64,000 nt of DNA from Brevibacillus brevis NBRC 100599 (GCF_000010165.1 NC_012491.1:1854001-1918000); one strand, 5' to 3'. Counted from the stretch's first letter, positions 19,744 to 28,413 are shown. Translations and numbers: made by a program. Notes: generated by a model not told the origin, from the letters alone.

Positions 19744-19842
19744 ATGTTCAAGAAATTACTCCAAAAGCTCGGAGCAAGTGGATTTGCAGGATGCCAAAAA
19801 GGATGCATAAAAAATGGCCCATTGTGTGAATGCCCTTGGTAG
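19744..19842 (+). CDS. 32-aa four-cysteine peptide, bacteriocin- or signal-like
   Basis: ATG 19744 has AAAGGGG 8 nt upstream. The product begins with a short basic amphipathic segment (MFKKLLQKLGASGFAG) and ends in a compact cysteine region C-x3-C-x6-C-x-C (Cys17, 21, 28, 30) finishing CECPW. There is no Sec signal and no recognisable double-glycine leader; GASGFAG could be a cleavage region, or the peptide may be leaderless. A strong hairpin terminator follows immediately. Adjacent genes for a CGHC oxidoreductase, a MauE-like protein and an ABC exporter fit a disulfide-bonded exported peptide (inference). No known bacteriocin family was recognised. Too short for routine gene callers. Confidence 0.7.
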   Translation: MFKKLLQKLGASGFAGCQKGCIKNGPLCECPW

Positions 19843-19864
19843 TTTTTCAGACACATAAGTAGAG

Positions 19865-19917
19865 CAAGACTGTCTCGCTAGTAGAGAATTCTACTACATG
19901 AGGCAGTCTTGTTTTTT
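19865..19917 (+). terminator. Strong terminator after cysteine peptide
   Basis: A 12-bp stem (CAAGACTGTCTC with GAGGCAGTCTTG, one GT pair) encloses a second small stem (TAGTAG...CTACTA) and is followed by six T. It separates the peptide from the convergent acetyltransferase gene. Confidence 0.9.
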
Positions 19918-19930
19918 GCTAAACCGAAAA

Positions 19931-20377
19931 TTAACGTTCTAAATCTAAATGAAGCAAAGGAAAGGGCCTTCCGGAACCATCCAGTTCAGATCGTCCTGTT
20001 TGCACAAATCCATACCGTTTGTAGAAAGCGTGAGCCCCTTCGTTTTGCTCGTTGACATCTACTTTCAAATGCGGGCCATACTTACGCTCTGCATGTTCGA
20101 GTAATCTGCTCCCAATCCCTTTCCCGTGATATTCTGGATCAACGAACAGCATTTCGATTTTCGTTCCATCAAGCCCAATGAAGCCTACAGGCTCTTTCTT
20201 TTCGTTTATTTCCATCCATACCTCAACAGCAGATAGTGCTTCATTTTTTACCATGTTTTTATAAAACGCAATATCTTCTGTCGTCAAAAAATGGTGCGTA
20301 CGGCAAACAGCACGATACCAAATATCTACCAATTGATCACGATAGCTGGCTTCATAAACTACAGTTTTGGTATTCAT
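19931..20377 (-). CDS. GNAT-family N-acetyltransferase
   Basis: 148 aa if started at ATG 20377 (GGGAGG 7 nt upstream); ATG 20380 is equally possible. The acetyl-CoA site motif A is visible as MLFVDPEYHGKGIGSRLLE, followed by VDVNEQNEGAHAFYKRYGFV typical of the family C-terminus. Sequence resembles YjaB-like members that act on small molecules or amino groups; the substrate cannot be read from sequence. Single gene with its own promoter region. Confidence 0.85.
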   Translation of the reverse strand: MNTKTVVYEASYRDQLVDIWYRAVCRTHHFLTTEDIAFYKNMVKNEALSAVEVWMEINEKKEPVGFIGLDGTKIEMLFVDPEYHGKGIGSRLLEHAERKYGPHLKVDVNEQNEGAHAFYKRYGFVQTGRSELDGSGRPFPLLHLDLER

Positions 20378-20411
20378 CATGAAACCTCCCAATTCAAACT
20401 AACAAACAAAA

Positions 20412-20423
20412 AAGAGCGCTCTT
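20412..20423. promoter_or_regulatory. 12-bp palindrome in acetyltransferase leader
   Basis: AAGAGCGCTCTT is a perfect palindrome between a minus-strand TATAAT (20437-20432) and the acetyltransferase ribosome site. A position just downstream of the -10 suits a repressor operator. Confidence 0.35.
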
Positions 20424-20665
20424 GAGAGCCTATTATATAGAGTCGCCAGGAACTTTCCTATCTTGTTCACAGTTTTTCTATCCTCCCAGAATAATCTGAC
20501 AACTGAAAAGGGGGAAGGGTGCAAAAAGATGCGAGATATTTCATGGAAAAAACGGGATTTTCTCGCTCTATTTAGCAGAATTTTTAAAATATTTCAGACA
20601 TCAATTCTCGGATTGAGCTATACTGTCTTTATGGAACAATCTTCTAATTAGTGGGGGCGGAAAGA

Positions 20666-21772
20666 ATGAAAAAACTCGTTTCTTTGGCAGTCGTTGCAAG
20701 TATTGCGATCCCGTTACTAAGTCCAACTTTTGTCCAACAGGCAGCTGCAAACGCTATTCATGACTATCGGAATGAAGTTCAGGTCAACCAGTTCCGCCCA
20801 CATGGGGGAGATAAGCAGGAAGTGAATGATTTCATCGCGTCCTTGGTAAAGCAACGATCCAATCCTGCTGAAGTAGCAAAGCTGGTAGCAGATGACTCCT
20901 TGACGAATTTTGCGATGAAAACCTATATGGAAGGATTGGCGCAATACAAAAACATTCAGGTGATCGAAGCAAAGGTAGACAAGCTGTACACCGTCACGAA
21001 AGAGGACGCCTTCAATAATTATCGCGCGATTGTAAAATTCAAATACGTCGGGTATACCGCAGATAACAAGGCGATTGAAAAAACGGATTATCTCGGCTTG
21101 GCAAGACTCGGGACAGACCCGGTAAACTGGAAGGCGTGGGGCGTCATTTGGCAGGACTCTGGCATCGATGTGTCAGATGTGAAGCTGATTCAGTTAGAGA
21201 AGCCGCGCAAAGGCGAAGAAGTATGCGTGATCACGACAGATGCGGGTGTGATCAAGCTGAGACTGTTCCCGAACAAAGCTCCAAAAGCGGTGGAAAACTT
21301 TAAAACACTCGCGAAAAAAGGGCAATACAACAATATGATATTTCACCGTGTAATCAACGACTTCATGATTCAGGCGGGAGATTTGAAAGGGCCCGATGGC
21401 AAGGAGCTGCCGAGTATTTATGGCGAGTCGTTTGAGGACGAGTTTAGCCGGGATCTGTTCAATTTCAGAGGAGCACTCAGCATGGGGAACGCTGGACCTA
21501 ATACGAATAGCACGCATTTCTACATTGTACAAAGCCCGAAGGTAGATCAGGAGTACCTCGATTTGTCGGCGCTGCCGCTGAATGCAGAAGCGAAGTATAA
21601 AGAAATTGGCGGACGAGCTTACCTCGACAATCGTCACACTGTTTTTGGGCATGTATTTGCCGGGATGGAGGTCGTAGACAAGATCGCAGCCCAGAAAACA
21701 GATGAGAATGCAAAGCCCATCCAAAATCCGATCAAGGTACAAAAGATCGAATTTGTCCCGTATAGCGAATAA
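20666..21772 (+). CDS. Secreted cyclophilin-type peptidyl-prolyl isomerase
   Basis: 368 aa from ATG 20666 (GGGGGCGGAAAG upstream; GTG 20651 is an in-frame alternative). Residues 1-29 are a Sec signal peptide ending VQQAAANA. An N-terminal domain of about 150 residues precedes a cyclophilin domain with VITTDAGVIKLRLFPNKAP, the catalytic-region motif NNMIFHRVINDFMIQAGD, and GALSMGNAGPNTNSTHFYI. It should catalyse proline isomerisation of exported proteins at the membrane-wall interface. The N-terminal domain is unassigned. A candidate promoter (CAGACA, 18 bp, TATACT 20619-20624) lies upstream. Confidence 0.88.
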   Translation: MKKLVSLAVVASIAIPLLSPTFVQQAAANAIHDYRNEVQVNQFRPHGGDKQEVNDFIASLVKQRSNPAEVAKLVADDSLTNFAMKTYMEGLAQYKNIQVIEAKVDKLYTVTKEDAFNNYRAIVKFKYVGYTADNKAIEKTDYLGLARLGTDPVNWKAWGVIWQDSGIDVSDVKLIQLEKPRKGEEVCVITTDAGVIKLRLFPNKAPKAVENFKTLAKKGQYNNMIFHRVINDFMIQAGDLKGPDGKELPSIYGESFEDEFSRDLFNFRGALSMGNAGPNTNSTHFYIVQSPKVDQEYLDLSALPLNAEAKYKEIGGRAYLDNRHTVFGHVFAGMEVVDKIAAQKTDENAKPIQNPIKVQKIEFVPYSE

Positions 21773-21785
21773 GTTTTGCCAACAA

Positions 21786-21828
21786 AAACCCCCTCTCATT
21801 CCTGACATTTGGGATGAGGAGGGGGTTT
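21786..21828. terminator. Bidirectional terminator between cyclophilin and SOD genes
   Basis: AAACCCCCTCTCATTCC pairs with GGGATGAGGAGGGGGTTT with one bulge. On the minus strand the stem is followed by TTTTTGTT, on the plus strand by GTC, so it serves the convergent sod gene best. Confidence 0.8.
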
Positions 21829-21850
21829 GTCAATGAAAGGGATATGCAAG

Positions 21851-22882
21851 TTAATACGGCTCCCAGCGCAGTTTCCGTGCTTGCTCGAATCGCTCTTCCA
21901 CATAGGGCCAGTTGACGATATTCCACCAGTTCTCTACATACTTGTCTCGCTGGTTTTGATACGCCAGGAAATAGGCATGCTCCCATACGTCCAGAGCCAG
22001 TAACGGAATCACATCCCATTGTGACAGGTTCTGGTGCTTTTCGGCTGTAAGAATCTCCAGATGATGTGCGCGCGGGGCCCAAACGAGGATCGCCCACCCC
22101 GGACCTTCTACCTTTTCTGCCGCCTGGCTAAATTGTCTTTGAAAGGCGTCATACGAACCGAAATACCGATTGATTGCCGCTGCGAGATCACCAGAGGGAG
22201 TGCCACCCCCATTTGGACTCATGGATGACCAGAAGATCGTATGCAAGTAATGACCGGCCCCATTAAAGGCTAGCTCGCGCTCCCAATGGCGTATGAGATC
22301 GAAGTTGCCACTTTCTCGCGCATCTGATAGCTTCCTCTCTGCTGCATTGAGATCGTCTACATACTTTTGGTGCAGTTTGTTGTGATGGATTTGCATGGTA
22401 GCTTCATCGATGTACGGCTCTAAAGCGTTGTACGCATAAGGGAGCGGGGGGAGGGTATGTCGGCCGACAGCCACGGGGCGTGCCGCACGGACTGGCTCAC
22501 GTGCACCGGGATAGGAAACGTGCTCTGGCACAACAGGCACTTGTACTTCTTCTGCCATCGCTGGCTGTGCATGTATTGATTCCGCAACAGGTTCCTTCGC
22601 TTCTTCTTCCAGTTGGTCATCCTCACTCAACTGTGCCAGTCGTAAAAAGTGATGGAATTGCTCCTGCACTTGTTCTGCGCGAGTGATGAGAGTAGGGAGT
22701 TCGTCGCTGTCTTTTGTTGAATCAAGCTTGGATGCTTGTCTTCCGATCCGTGTAAATGTTTCTTCGAATTTGTGCAGATGCCGTTCGAGTTCTCGGTTGA
22801 GGGTCTTATGTTTTCGCAAATGCTCGATCCATTGTCGCCCCCATTGGCTCCAGTCCAGCAAATTCTTGGCTTCTTCTACCAA
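21851..22882 (-). CDS. Fe/Mn superoxide dismutase with long N-terminal extension
   Basis: 343 aa, TTG start with GGAGGAG 8 nt upstream. Residues 1-140 are charged, partly coiled-coil and end in a Pro/Ala/Val-rich linker; the remaining ~200 are a complete SOD domain. Metal ligands are visible: MQIHHNKLHQKYV, GHYLHTIFW, and the DVWEHAYF box. It converts superoxide to peroxide and oxygen. Length resembles B. subtilis SodF-type enzymes rather than the ~200-aa SodA. No signal peptide. The extension may tether the enzyme to a spore or other structure (inference). Divergent from murI. Confidence 0.88.
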   Translation of the reverse strand: MVEEAKNLLDWSQWGRQWIEHLRKHKTLNRELERHLHKFEETFTRIGRQASKLDSTKDSDELPTLITRAEQVQEQFHHFLRLAQLSEDDQLEEEAKEPVAESIHAQPAMAEEVQVPVVPEHVSYPGAREPVRAARPVAVGRHTLPPLPYAYNALEPYIDEATMQIHHNKLHQKYVDDLNAAERKLSDARESGNFDLIRHWERELAFNGAGHYLHTIFWSSMSPNGGGTPSGDLAAAINRYFGSYDAFQRQFSQAAEKVEGPGWAILVWAPRAHHLEILTAEKHQNLSQWDVIPLLALDVWEHAYFLAYQNQRDKYVENWWNIVNWPYVEERFEQARKLRWEPY

Positions 22883-23052
22883 AAGATTCTCCTCCTCGTG
22901 GGCACATCATCACTCCCCACATTATGAAAGGCGCCTAGAGAAGGTGCGACATTTGCGGAGTACAAGAAATTTCATCTACGCATATGGTAGTAGCACAAAT
23001 GTTTGAGTGGTATGCTGTACTATATTCATTTCAACAGGGGAGACACATTAGT

Positions 23053-23865
23053 ATGAGTAGAGAACGAGCGATTGCCGTTATTGATTCAGGAGTGGGAGGA
23101 TTAACTGTTGCGAAGGAAGTCATGCGTCAGCTACCCGAAGAACGGATTGTTTATGTAGGCGATAATGCCCGTTGTCCGTATGGCTCCAAATCGCCGGAAG
23201 AGATTCGTACCTACAGCTTTCAAATGATCGACTATGTGATGCGTACACCGTTAAAGGCATTGGTGATCGCCTGTAATACTGCGACTGCCGTCGTGCTGGA
23301 GGAAGCGATAGGGGATTTGCCGCTACCCGTCATCGGGGTGATTGAGCCAGGGGCGCGTGCGGCTGTTCAAGTAACGAAAAACGGAAGGATCGGTGTCATC
23401 GGGACGGAAACGACCATTCGTACCAAGGCGTATGAACGTGCGCTTTTGCGGATTCAGCCTGATCTGTACGTCGCAGGAATGGCTTGTCCCGCATTTGTGC
23501 CACTGGTGGAGAGCCACATGGCAAATACGGAGGAAGCAAGAAGAGTTGTAAAAGAAACGCTTGCCCCGTTCTTGCACGAAGATTTGGACACGTTAATTTT
23601 GGGTTGTACACACTATCCGTTGCTAGCACCAATTATTTCGGAAGTGATGGGAGACCGAGTACGCCTGATTAACTCCGCAGAAGAAACAGCGCGAGAATTG
23701 TCCCTACAAATCGCGACGGACGCCGAACGCAAGCAAATAGAGCGCCCGGAGCATCTGTTTGTGACGAGTGGGGATGCCAACAAATTCCGGACCATTGCAG
23801 AAGAATGGCTGGATTGCAAAGTTAACGTCCAGCACAACTCACTGGAAAAAACTGTCCAGCCCTGA
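23053..23865 (+). CDS. racE: Glutamate racemase
   Basis: 270 aa from ATG 23053, with AGGGGAGA about 9 nt upstream; an ATG-free extension upstream lacks a ribosome site. It interconverts L- and D-glutamate for peptidoglycan. Asp11-Ser12 (IDSGVGGLTV), Cys74 (ACNTATAV) and Cys185 (LGCTHYPLL) are the catalytic groups. Followed by gerM, as in Bacillus. Could equally be named murI. Confidence 0.95.
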   Translation: MSRERAIAVIDSGVGGLTVAKEVMRQLPEERIVYVGDNARCPYGSKSPEEIRTYSFQMIDYVMRTPLKALVIACNTATAVVLEEAIGDLPLPVIGVIEPGARAAVQVTKNGRIGVIGTETTIRTKAYERALLRIQPDLYVAGMACPAFVPLVESHMANTEEARRVVKETLAPFLHEDLDTLILGCTHYPLLAPIISEVMGDRVRLINSAEETARELSLQIATDAERKQIERPEHLFVTSGDANKFRTIAEEWLDCKVNVQHNSLEKTVQP

Positions 23866-23961
23866 TGGAAGACCTTGTCTGGCGAGACAAACTTTCAACG
23901 CATAAACCCAAGCCTAGCTCGTATACATGGTAGTACAAAGTGTGTGGAGGAGGCTGGGGAA

Positions 23962-25014
23962 ATGAAGATAAGGCACATCGGGAAAATGACGGCCGTGCTG
24001 GGAGTTAGCGCAGTGCTTTTGTCGGGCTGCGGTCTCTTTGGCCCGGAAAAGGAAACGATTAGTATTGATGCACCACCACAGTCAGAGGTATCTGTGGATT
24101 TGCCCAACGGCACGCCGTCCCCGGATGCTGCAAAAGATGGCGCACAACCGGTGGTTCAGGAGACTGGAGAGAGAATGGTGTACTTGCAGGATGCTAACGG
24201 ATATATCGTTCCTGTCTCGATGACTCTTCCGAAATCAGACGGTCCTGCCAAACAAGTATTGAGCTACATGGTAAAAGGTGGACCGGTTGAGAGCATGCTC
24301 CAGGGTGGCTTCTCCGCTGTCTTGCCGAAAGGGACAGAAGTAAAAGGACTTGTCATCAAGAACGGCGTAGCCACTGTCGATTTTTCCAAAGACTTCAAAA
24401 CGTACGAAGAGAAGGACGAGAAGAAAATTGTCGATGCAGTCACCCGGGCGTTGACGGAATTTAGCACTGTCAAGACTGTGCAAATTTGGGTGAACGGAAC
24501 ACTGTTAACAGAAATGCCAGCAACCAAAACACCCATCACGCTATTAGACCGGAATCAAGGAGTCAATCTCGAACTGGGCGATGGGGCAGTGCCAGGAGAT
24601 ACCTCCAGCGTAACGGTTTATTTCCAAGGTCAGCTGGATGATACACGTACGTATTATGTCCCGGTCACTCGTCTGGTTCCTGAAACAACTGACATCGCCA
24701 AGGCAACGGTCGAAGAGTTGATCAAAGGACCGAAACAAGGATCTCAGCTCTTCAGTTCCTTGCTGCGTACGACACGTGTTCTGAATGTGAAGCAGGAAAA
24801 AGATTTGGTGACAGTCAATTTGAGCAGTGACATCCTCAAGTATGACGATGGCAAGGAAGCGAGCCCAGAAGCTCTGCAATCGCTTGTCTTGTCATTGACA
24901 GAGACGACAGGAGCCAAGCAAGTGCAGCTGCTAGTGGAAGGAAAACCGCTCGCTAGTGGCGCGTTTACCAAGCCAGTGAGCCGCCCGGTTCAACTCAATC
25001 CCATACAGATGTAA
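23962..25014 (+). CDS. gerM: Spore germination lipoprotein GerM
   Basis: 350 aa from ATG 23962 (GGAGGAGG and GGGGA upstream). A lipoprotein signal with lipobox LLSGC predicts membrane anchoring. Two GerMN domains follow: the first around RMVYLQDANGYIVPVS to QIWVNGTLL, the second around VTVYFQGQLDDTRTYYVPV to VQLLVEGKPL. GerM is a sporulation/germination protein thought to act with cortex or engulfment machinery. Its position after racE and before rph is the ancestral order, though an MFS gene now intervenes. Confidence 0.92.
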   Translation: MKIRHIGKMTAVLGVSAVLLSGCGLFGPEKETISIDAPPQSEVSVDLPNGTPSPDAAKDGAQPVVQETGERMVYLQDANGYIVPVSMTLPKSDGPAKQVLSYMVKGGPVESMLQGGFSAVLPKGTEVKGLVIKNGVATVDFSKDFKTYEEKDEKKIVDAVTRALTEFSTVKTVQIWVNGTLLTEMPATKTPITLLDRNQGVNLELGDGAVPGDTSSVTVYFQGQLDDTRTYYVPVTRLVPETTDIAKATVEELIKGPKQGSQLFSSLLRTTRVLNVKQEKDLVTVNLSSDILKYDDGKEASPEALQSLVLSLTETTGAKQVQLLVEGKPLASGAFTKPVSRPVQLNPIQM

Positions 25015-25022
25015 GGAACGAG

Positions 25023-25052
25023 CCACGCCCGTATTAACGAGCGTGGTTTTTG
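25023..25052 (+). terminator. Terminator after gerM
   Basis: CCACGC-C-CG, loop TATTAA, CG-A-GCGTGG, then TTTTTGTT. It sits just before the 3' end of the convergent transporter gene. Confidence 0.8.
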
Positions 25053-26281
25053 TTCGCCAATGGTTCGTTGTCACCAGCCCGTACGGTTCTCCAAATAACG
25101 GGCCCGAGTCCAAGTGATGGGATCGTGATCAAAAGACCTGCCACAAAGCCGACTATACGTGGGTCAGCCATCGTCAAAATCCAGCCGCCAAGGAGCATGG
25201 ACAGACCGATCAGAATATTTGAGATCGTCGCATCCAAAGCGAATACTCTGCCATGGTAGCTGGGGGTGACATGCCGCATGATCAACGTATTCAGGCTGGC
25301 GTTTCCCATTCCTCCCGCCACGGTGGATAGCGCAAAAAACAGTGCCGTTACATAAATCGTAGGTGAAAAGCTGGTCAAAAGCATTCCAAAGCCTTCCAAA
25401 GCAAAGCTGCTGGCAGCCACTTCGTAAAAGTATCGTTGAAAGCGCTGAGCAAGTATTCCTCCGATGATGAAGCCAATTCCGATCGCACCGTACAACAGAC
25501 CAATTCCCCATTCACCGGCAGCAAACACTTGATAAGCATAGACACTGATCAAGACATTGATGATCCCCCCACCGATTGGCCACACGGCTTTTAGCAAAAA
25601 GATGGCGTACACAATCGGTGTGGATGTGATGGCGCGTATCACCTCTCCGTAGGAAGAGACTTTAGCAGCCTGCTGCAACTGTACGTTAGAAACGGGGTCG
25701 TTTGGGGAGGCGGGTACCTTCAGCCTAGCCAGAAACAGAGCCGAGGCGAAAAAGGAGAGGGCATTGAAAAGAAAAGCGAGATCACTTCCCCACAGTGCAA
25801 CAAAAATACCGCCGATCAACGAACCGATGGCCATGACGATTCCATAGATACTTTGATCAAGTGCATTCGCAGTCGCCAATTCCTCAGGGTCAACGATTTT
25901 GGGCAGCAGGGACATTCGTGCAGGATTGTAAAGGGAAGAAAAGGCAACTAACGAAAAAGTACCTGTATAGACCATCCATACATCTGATTTTTCAGATACG
26001 AGCAAAAACGAAAGAGCAACGAAGCCGCGAACGAGATCACAGGCGACCATCACTTTTTTTCGATCAAAACGGTCTGCCATTAGACCGCCCAGTGGACCAA
26101 AAATCAAGTGAGGCAGCGTGCGTAGTGCGAGGGTAATGCCTACCGCGATAGCTGTTCCCGTTATTTCGAGCAGCAGTGCAAGTACAGCAACGCTGTTAAA
26201 CCAATCTCCGATTCCGCTTAAGAAATTGGCGGTTAAAAGGCGCCGCAGATTCGGCTTTTTCAAAAGAAACAAGAAGCTCAT
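25034..26281 (-). CDS. MFS transporter
   Basis: 415 aa from ATG 26281 (GGTG 9 nt upstream); TTG 26296 would add five residues. Twelve hydrophobic segments; the loop 2-3 motif appears as GGLMADRFDRKKVMV, an acidic-basic pattern typical of the superfamily. Resembles enterobactin exporter or macrolide-efflux type members (MFS_3), but the substrate cannot be read. It is inserted between gerM and rph, which are adjacent in Bacillus. A perfect palindrome upstream suggests local repression. Confidence 0.87.
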   Translation of the reverse strand: MSFLFLLKKPNLRRLLTANFLSGIGDWFNSVAVLALLLEITGTAIAVGITLALRTLPHLIFGPLGGLMADRFDRKKVMVACDLVRGFVALSFLLVSEKSDVWMVYTGTFSLVAFSSLYNPARMSLLPKIVDPEELATANALDQSIYGIVMAIGSLIGGIFVALWGSDLAFLFNALSFFASALFLARLKVPASPNDPVSNVQLQQAAKVSSYGEVIRAITSTPIVYAIFLLKAVWPIGGGIINVLISVYAYQVFAAGEWGIGLLYGAIGIGFIIGGILAQRFQRYFYEVAASSFALEGFGMLLTSFSPTIYVTALFFALSTVAGGMGNASLNTLIMRHVTPSYHGRVFALDATISNILIGLSMLLGGWILTMADPRIVGFVAGLLITIPSLGLGPVIWRTVRAGDNEPLANKNHAR

Positions 26282-26313
26282 AAGTAAATTCACCAACCAT
26301 CAAATTAATTAAA

Positions 26314-26327
26314 TATCTAATTAGATA
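26314..26327. promoter_or_regulatory. 14-bp palindromic operator candidate for the MFS gene
   Basis: TATCTAATTAGATA is perfectly palindromic and lies 33 bp upstream of the transporter start in an AT-rich promoter region. Sites of this form are typical of MarR- and TetR-type repressors. No such regulator is adjacent. Confidence 0.5.
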
Positions 26328-26448
26328 ATATTTTAAATAGACGAGTGACGGCAAGAAATTTTTTATGAGGAAGGAAGTGACAAGAATATTTGCAATTCAC
26401 GTAAATAGGGAAGAGGCGTTTGTGCAGTGGCAGATCGTTTCCCGCCTC

Positions 26449-26457
26449 TGGTATAAT
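26449..26457 (+). promoter_or_regulatory. Extended -10 promoter of rph, with flanking inverted repeat
   Basis: TGGTATAAT (hexamer 26452-26457) is an extended -10. Immediately upstream, AGAGGCG (26413-26419) and CGCCTCT (26443-26449) form a widely spaced inverted repeat covering the -35 zone, which may be an operator or hairpin. Confidence 0.55.
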
Positions 26458-26495
26458 GAGCGGAGTGTAACAAAGCGATTTAGGAGGAACTTGGA

Positions 26496-27257
26496 ATGAG
26501 AGTGGATGGCCGTGCCCATGACCAATTGCGCCCAGTAACCATTACGCGCAATTACATTAAACACGCAGAAGGATCTTGCCTGATTGAAGTCGGAGACACA
26601 AAGGTGATTTGTACGGCGACTTTGGAAGAACGGGTACCGCCTTTTATGCGTGGTGGCGGGAAGGGCTGGATCACAGCCGAGTATTCCATGCTTCCCCGAG
26701 CAACAGCGACCCGCAACGCGCGTGAGTCGTCGAAAGGAAAAGTCGGTGGACGAACAATGGAGATTCAGCGTCTGATCGGACGTGCTCTGCGCTCCGTTGT
26801 AAACCTTGAAGCAATGGGTGAACGCACCATTTGGCTGGATTGCGATGTCATTCAGGCAGATGGAGGTACACGGACAGCTTCGATTACCGGAGCGTTTGTG
26901 GCAATGGTAGACGCGATGCAAAAGCTGGTGGATAGTGGCACCTGGAAACAGCTTCCGCTAAACGATTTCCTGGCAGCAACCTCAGTAGGGGTAGTCGGCG
27001 AGGAAGCCGTGCTGGATCTCAACTACAAAGAGGATTCTACAGCAATTGTCGACATGAATGTCGTCATGACGGGAAAAGGAAAGTTTGTCGAGCTGCAAGG
27101 AACAGGGGAGGATGCACCGTTTTCGCCTGAACAGCTACAAGAAATGATTTCCCTTGCAAAAGTCGGCATTGACAACTTGATCCACAGTCAAAAAGAGGCG
27201 CTCGCTGATGTTACGCTCTCTTTTGCACAATCGGTAGCGGAGGAAAGTCATGCCTAA
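26496..27257 (+). CDS. rph: Ribonuclease PH
   Basis: 253 aa; ATG with TAGGAGGAAC upstream. A phosphorolytic 3'-5' exonuclease that trims tRNA 3' ends in the cytoplasm. Family hallmarks include [42 protein letters not shown] and [19 protein letters not shown]. Full length for the family. Overlaps rdgB by 8 nt, forming an rph-rdgB-phosphodiesterase operon as in Bacillus. Confidence 0.96.
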   Translation: MRVDGRAHDQLRPVTITRNYIKHAEGSCLIEVGDTKVICTATLEERVPPFMRGGGKGWITAEYSMLPRATATRNARESSKGKVGGRTMEIQRLIGRALRSVVNLEAMGERTIWLDCDVIQADGGTRTASITGAFVAMVDAMQKLVDSGTWKQLPLNDFLAATSVGVVGEEAVLDLNYKEDSTAIVDMNVVMTGKGKFVELQGTGEDAPFSPEQLQEMISLAKVGIDNLIHSQKEALADVTLSFAQSVAEESHA

Positions 27258-27843
27258 TCGAAAAAAAGTCGTTCTCGCAACACGGAACCAAGGAAAAGTG
27301 AAAGAATTCAACAGGCTGTTCGCAGATGCAGGCTGGGAAGGGATTAGCCTCGCTGAATTTGATGGTGTGCCTGAGGTAGTAGAAGACAAGGACACCTTCG
27401 AAGGAAATGCGCTGAAAAAAGCAATCGAAATCTCTACATACTTGAACATGCCAGCTCTCGGTGACGATTCCGGTCTGGAAGTAGATGCGCTGGAAGGACG
27501 CCCGGGTGTTTACTCCGCACGCTTCGCTGGGGAGGATGCAACAGACGAGCAGAATTGGCGTAAATTGTTGAATGAGCTGGAAGAGGTATCGACAGAAGAA
27601 CGCACAGCTCGCTTTCGTTGTACGTTGGCGTTGGTGATTCCGGGCGAAGAGCCAATCATTGCCACTGGCGCTTGTGAGGGTGTGATCGCGCGTGAACCAA
27701 AAGGGACAAATGGCTTCGGTTACGATCCGGTATTCTACGTCCCATCGATGGACAAAATGATGGCCGAACTCATGCCAGAAGAAAAGAATCAGATTAGCCA
27801 CCGCGCTCGTGCCATGCAGCAACTGCTTGCAATCCTCAAGTAG
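27250..27843 (+). CDS. rdgB: dITP/XTP pyrophosphatase (RdgB/HAM1)
   Basis: 197 aa. Hydrolyses non-canonical purine triphosphates such as dITP and XTP to monophosphates, cleaning the nucleotide pool. Seen: [15 protein letters not shown] at the N-terminus, [23 protein letters not shown] with the catalytic acids, and [11 protein letters not shown]. Ribosome site GCGGAGG lies inside rph. Equivalent to B. subtilis ysnA. Confidence 0.94.
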   Translation: MPNRKKVVLATRNQGKVKEFNRLFADAGWEGISLAEFDGVPEVVEDKDTFEGNALKKAIEISTYLNMPALGDDSGLEVDALEGRPGVYSARFAGEDATDEQNWRKLLNELEEVSTEERTARFRCTLALVIPGEEPIIATGACEGVIAREPKGTNGFGYDPVFYVPSMDKMMAELMPEEKNQISHRARAMQQLLAILK

Positions 27844-27870
27844 ACAAGAGAGAAAACAGGAGAGTGAAGC

Positions 27871-28413
27871 GTGATGGGAATTCTCATCATGAGCGATAGC
27901 CACGGCTTGGTTCGGGAAGTAAGCCAGGTCGTCAACCGACATCATGTCGAAAAAATTCTGCATTGTGGCGATTTTTGTGTCGACCATAAGCGCGAGCCGT
28001 TTTCCAACATGACGCTTGTCCGAGGCAATTGCGATTCGACACAAGAGGTGCCGACTGAGCAAGAGACCAAATGGCGCGACCTTCACATCCTGCAAACGCA
28101 CGGGCATCTTTTCGGAGTGAAAGGCTCTCTTCTGCGCCTTCATTACCGTGCAGAAGAGGTCGGGGCAAATGTAGTCGTATTCGGTCACTCCCATGTACCT
28201 GTCTGTGGAGTAGAAAGAGACATTTTGTTTCTAAATCCAGGTAGCCTGCAAATGCCACGAGGTTTTCACGTACCGACATATGCTCTTTTAGAAGAGACAG
28301 GAACGAGCCCGACAGAAACTTACATATCCGTGGCGTTTTATGATCATGCAGGCAACCCGGTTCCACAATTGGGAGGGAACTATTCTGTTCGTCGACCAAT
28401 GAGGTCTTCTTGA
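27871..28413 (+). CDS. Calcineurin-like metallophosphoesterase (YfcE/MJ0936 type)
   Basis: 180 aa from GTG 27871 (AGGAG 7 nt upstream) or ATG 27874. Metal-binding motifs are in order: MSDSHG, HCGDF, VRGNCD, THGHLFG and GHSHVP. Members of this family hydrolyse phosphodiester bonds; the physiological substrate is not known. Corresponds to B. subtilis ysnB by order after rph and rdgB. Confidence 0.9.
   Translation: MMGILIMSDSHGLVREVSQVVNRHHVEKILHCGDFCVDHKREPFSNMTLVRGNCDSTQEVPTEQETKWRDLHILQTHGHLFGVKGSLLRLHYRAEEVGANVVVFGHSHVPVCGVERDILFLNPGSLQMPRGFHVPTYALLEETGTSPTETYISVAFYDHAGNPVPQLGGNYSVRRPMRSS

Noticed and set aside
23866-23961. TTGTCT-GGCG-AGACAA hairpin between racE and gerM as terminator
   Set aside because: Only six base pairs with no following T-run; the genes probably share a transcript.
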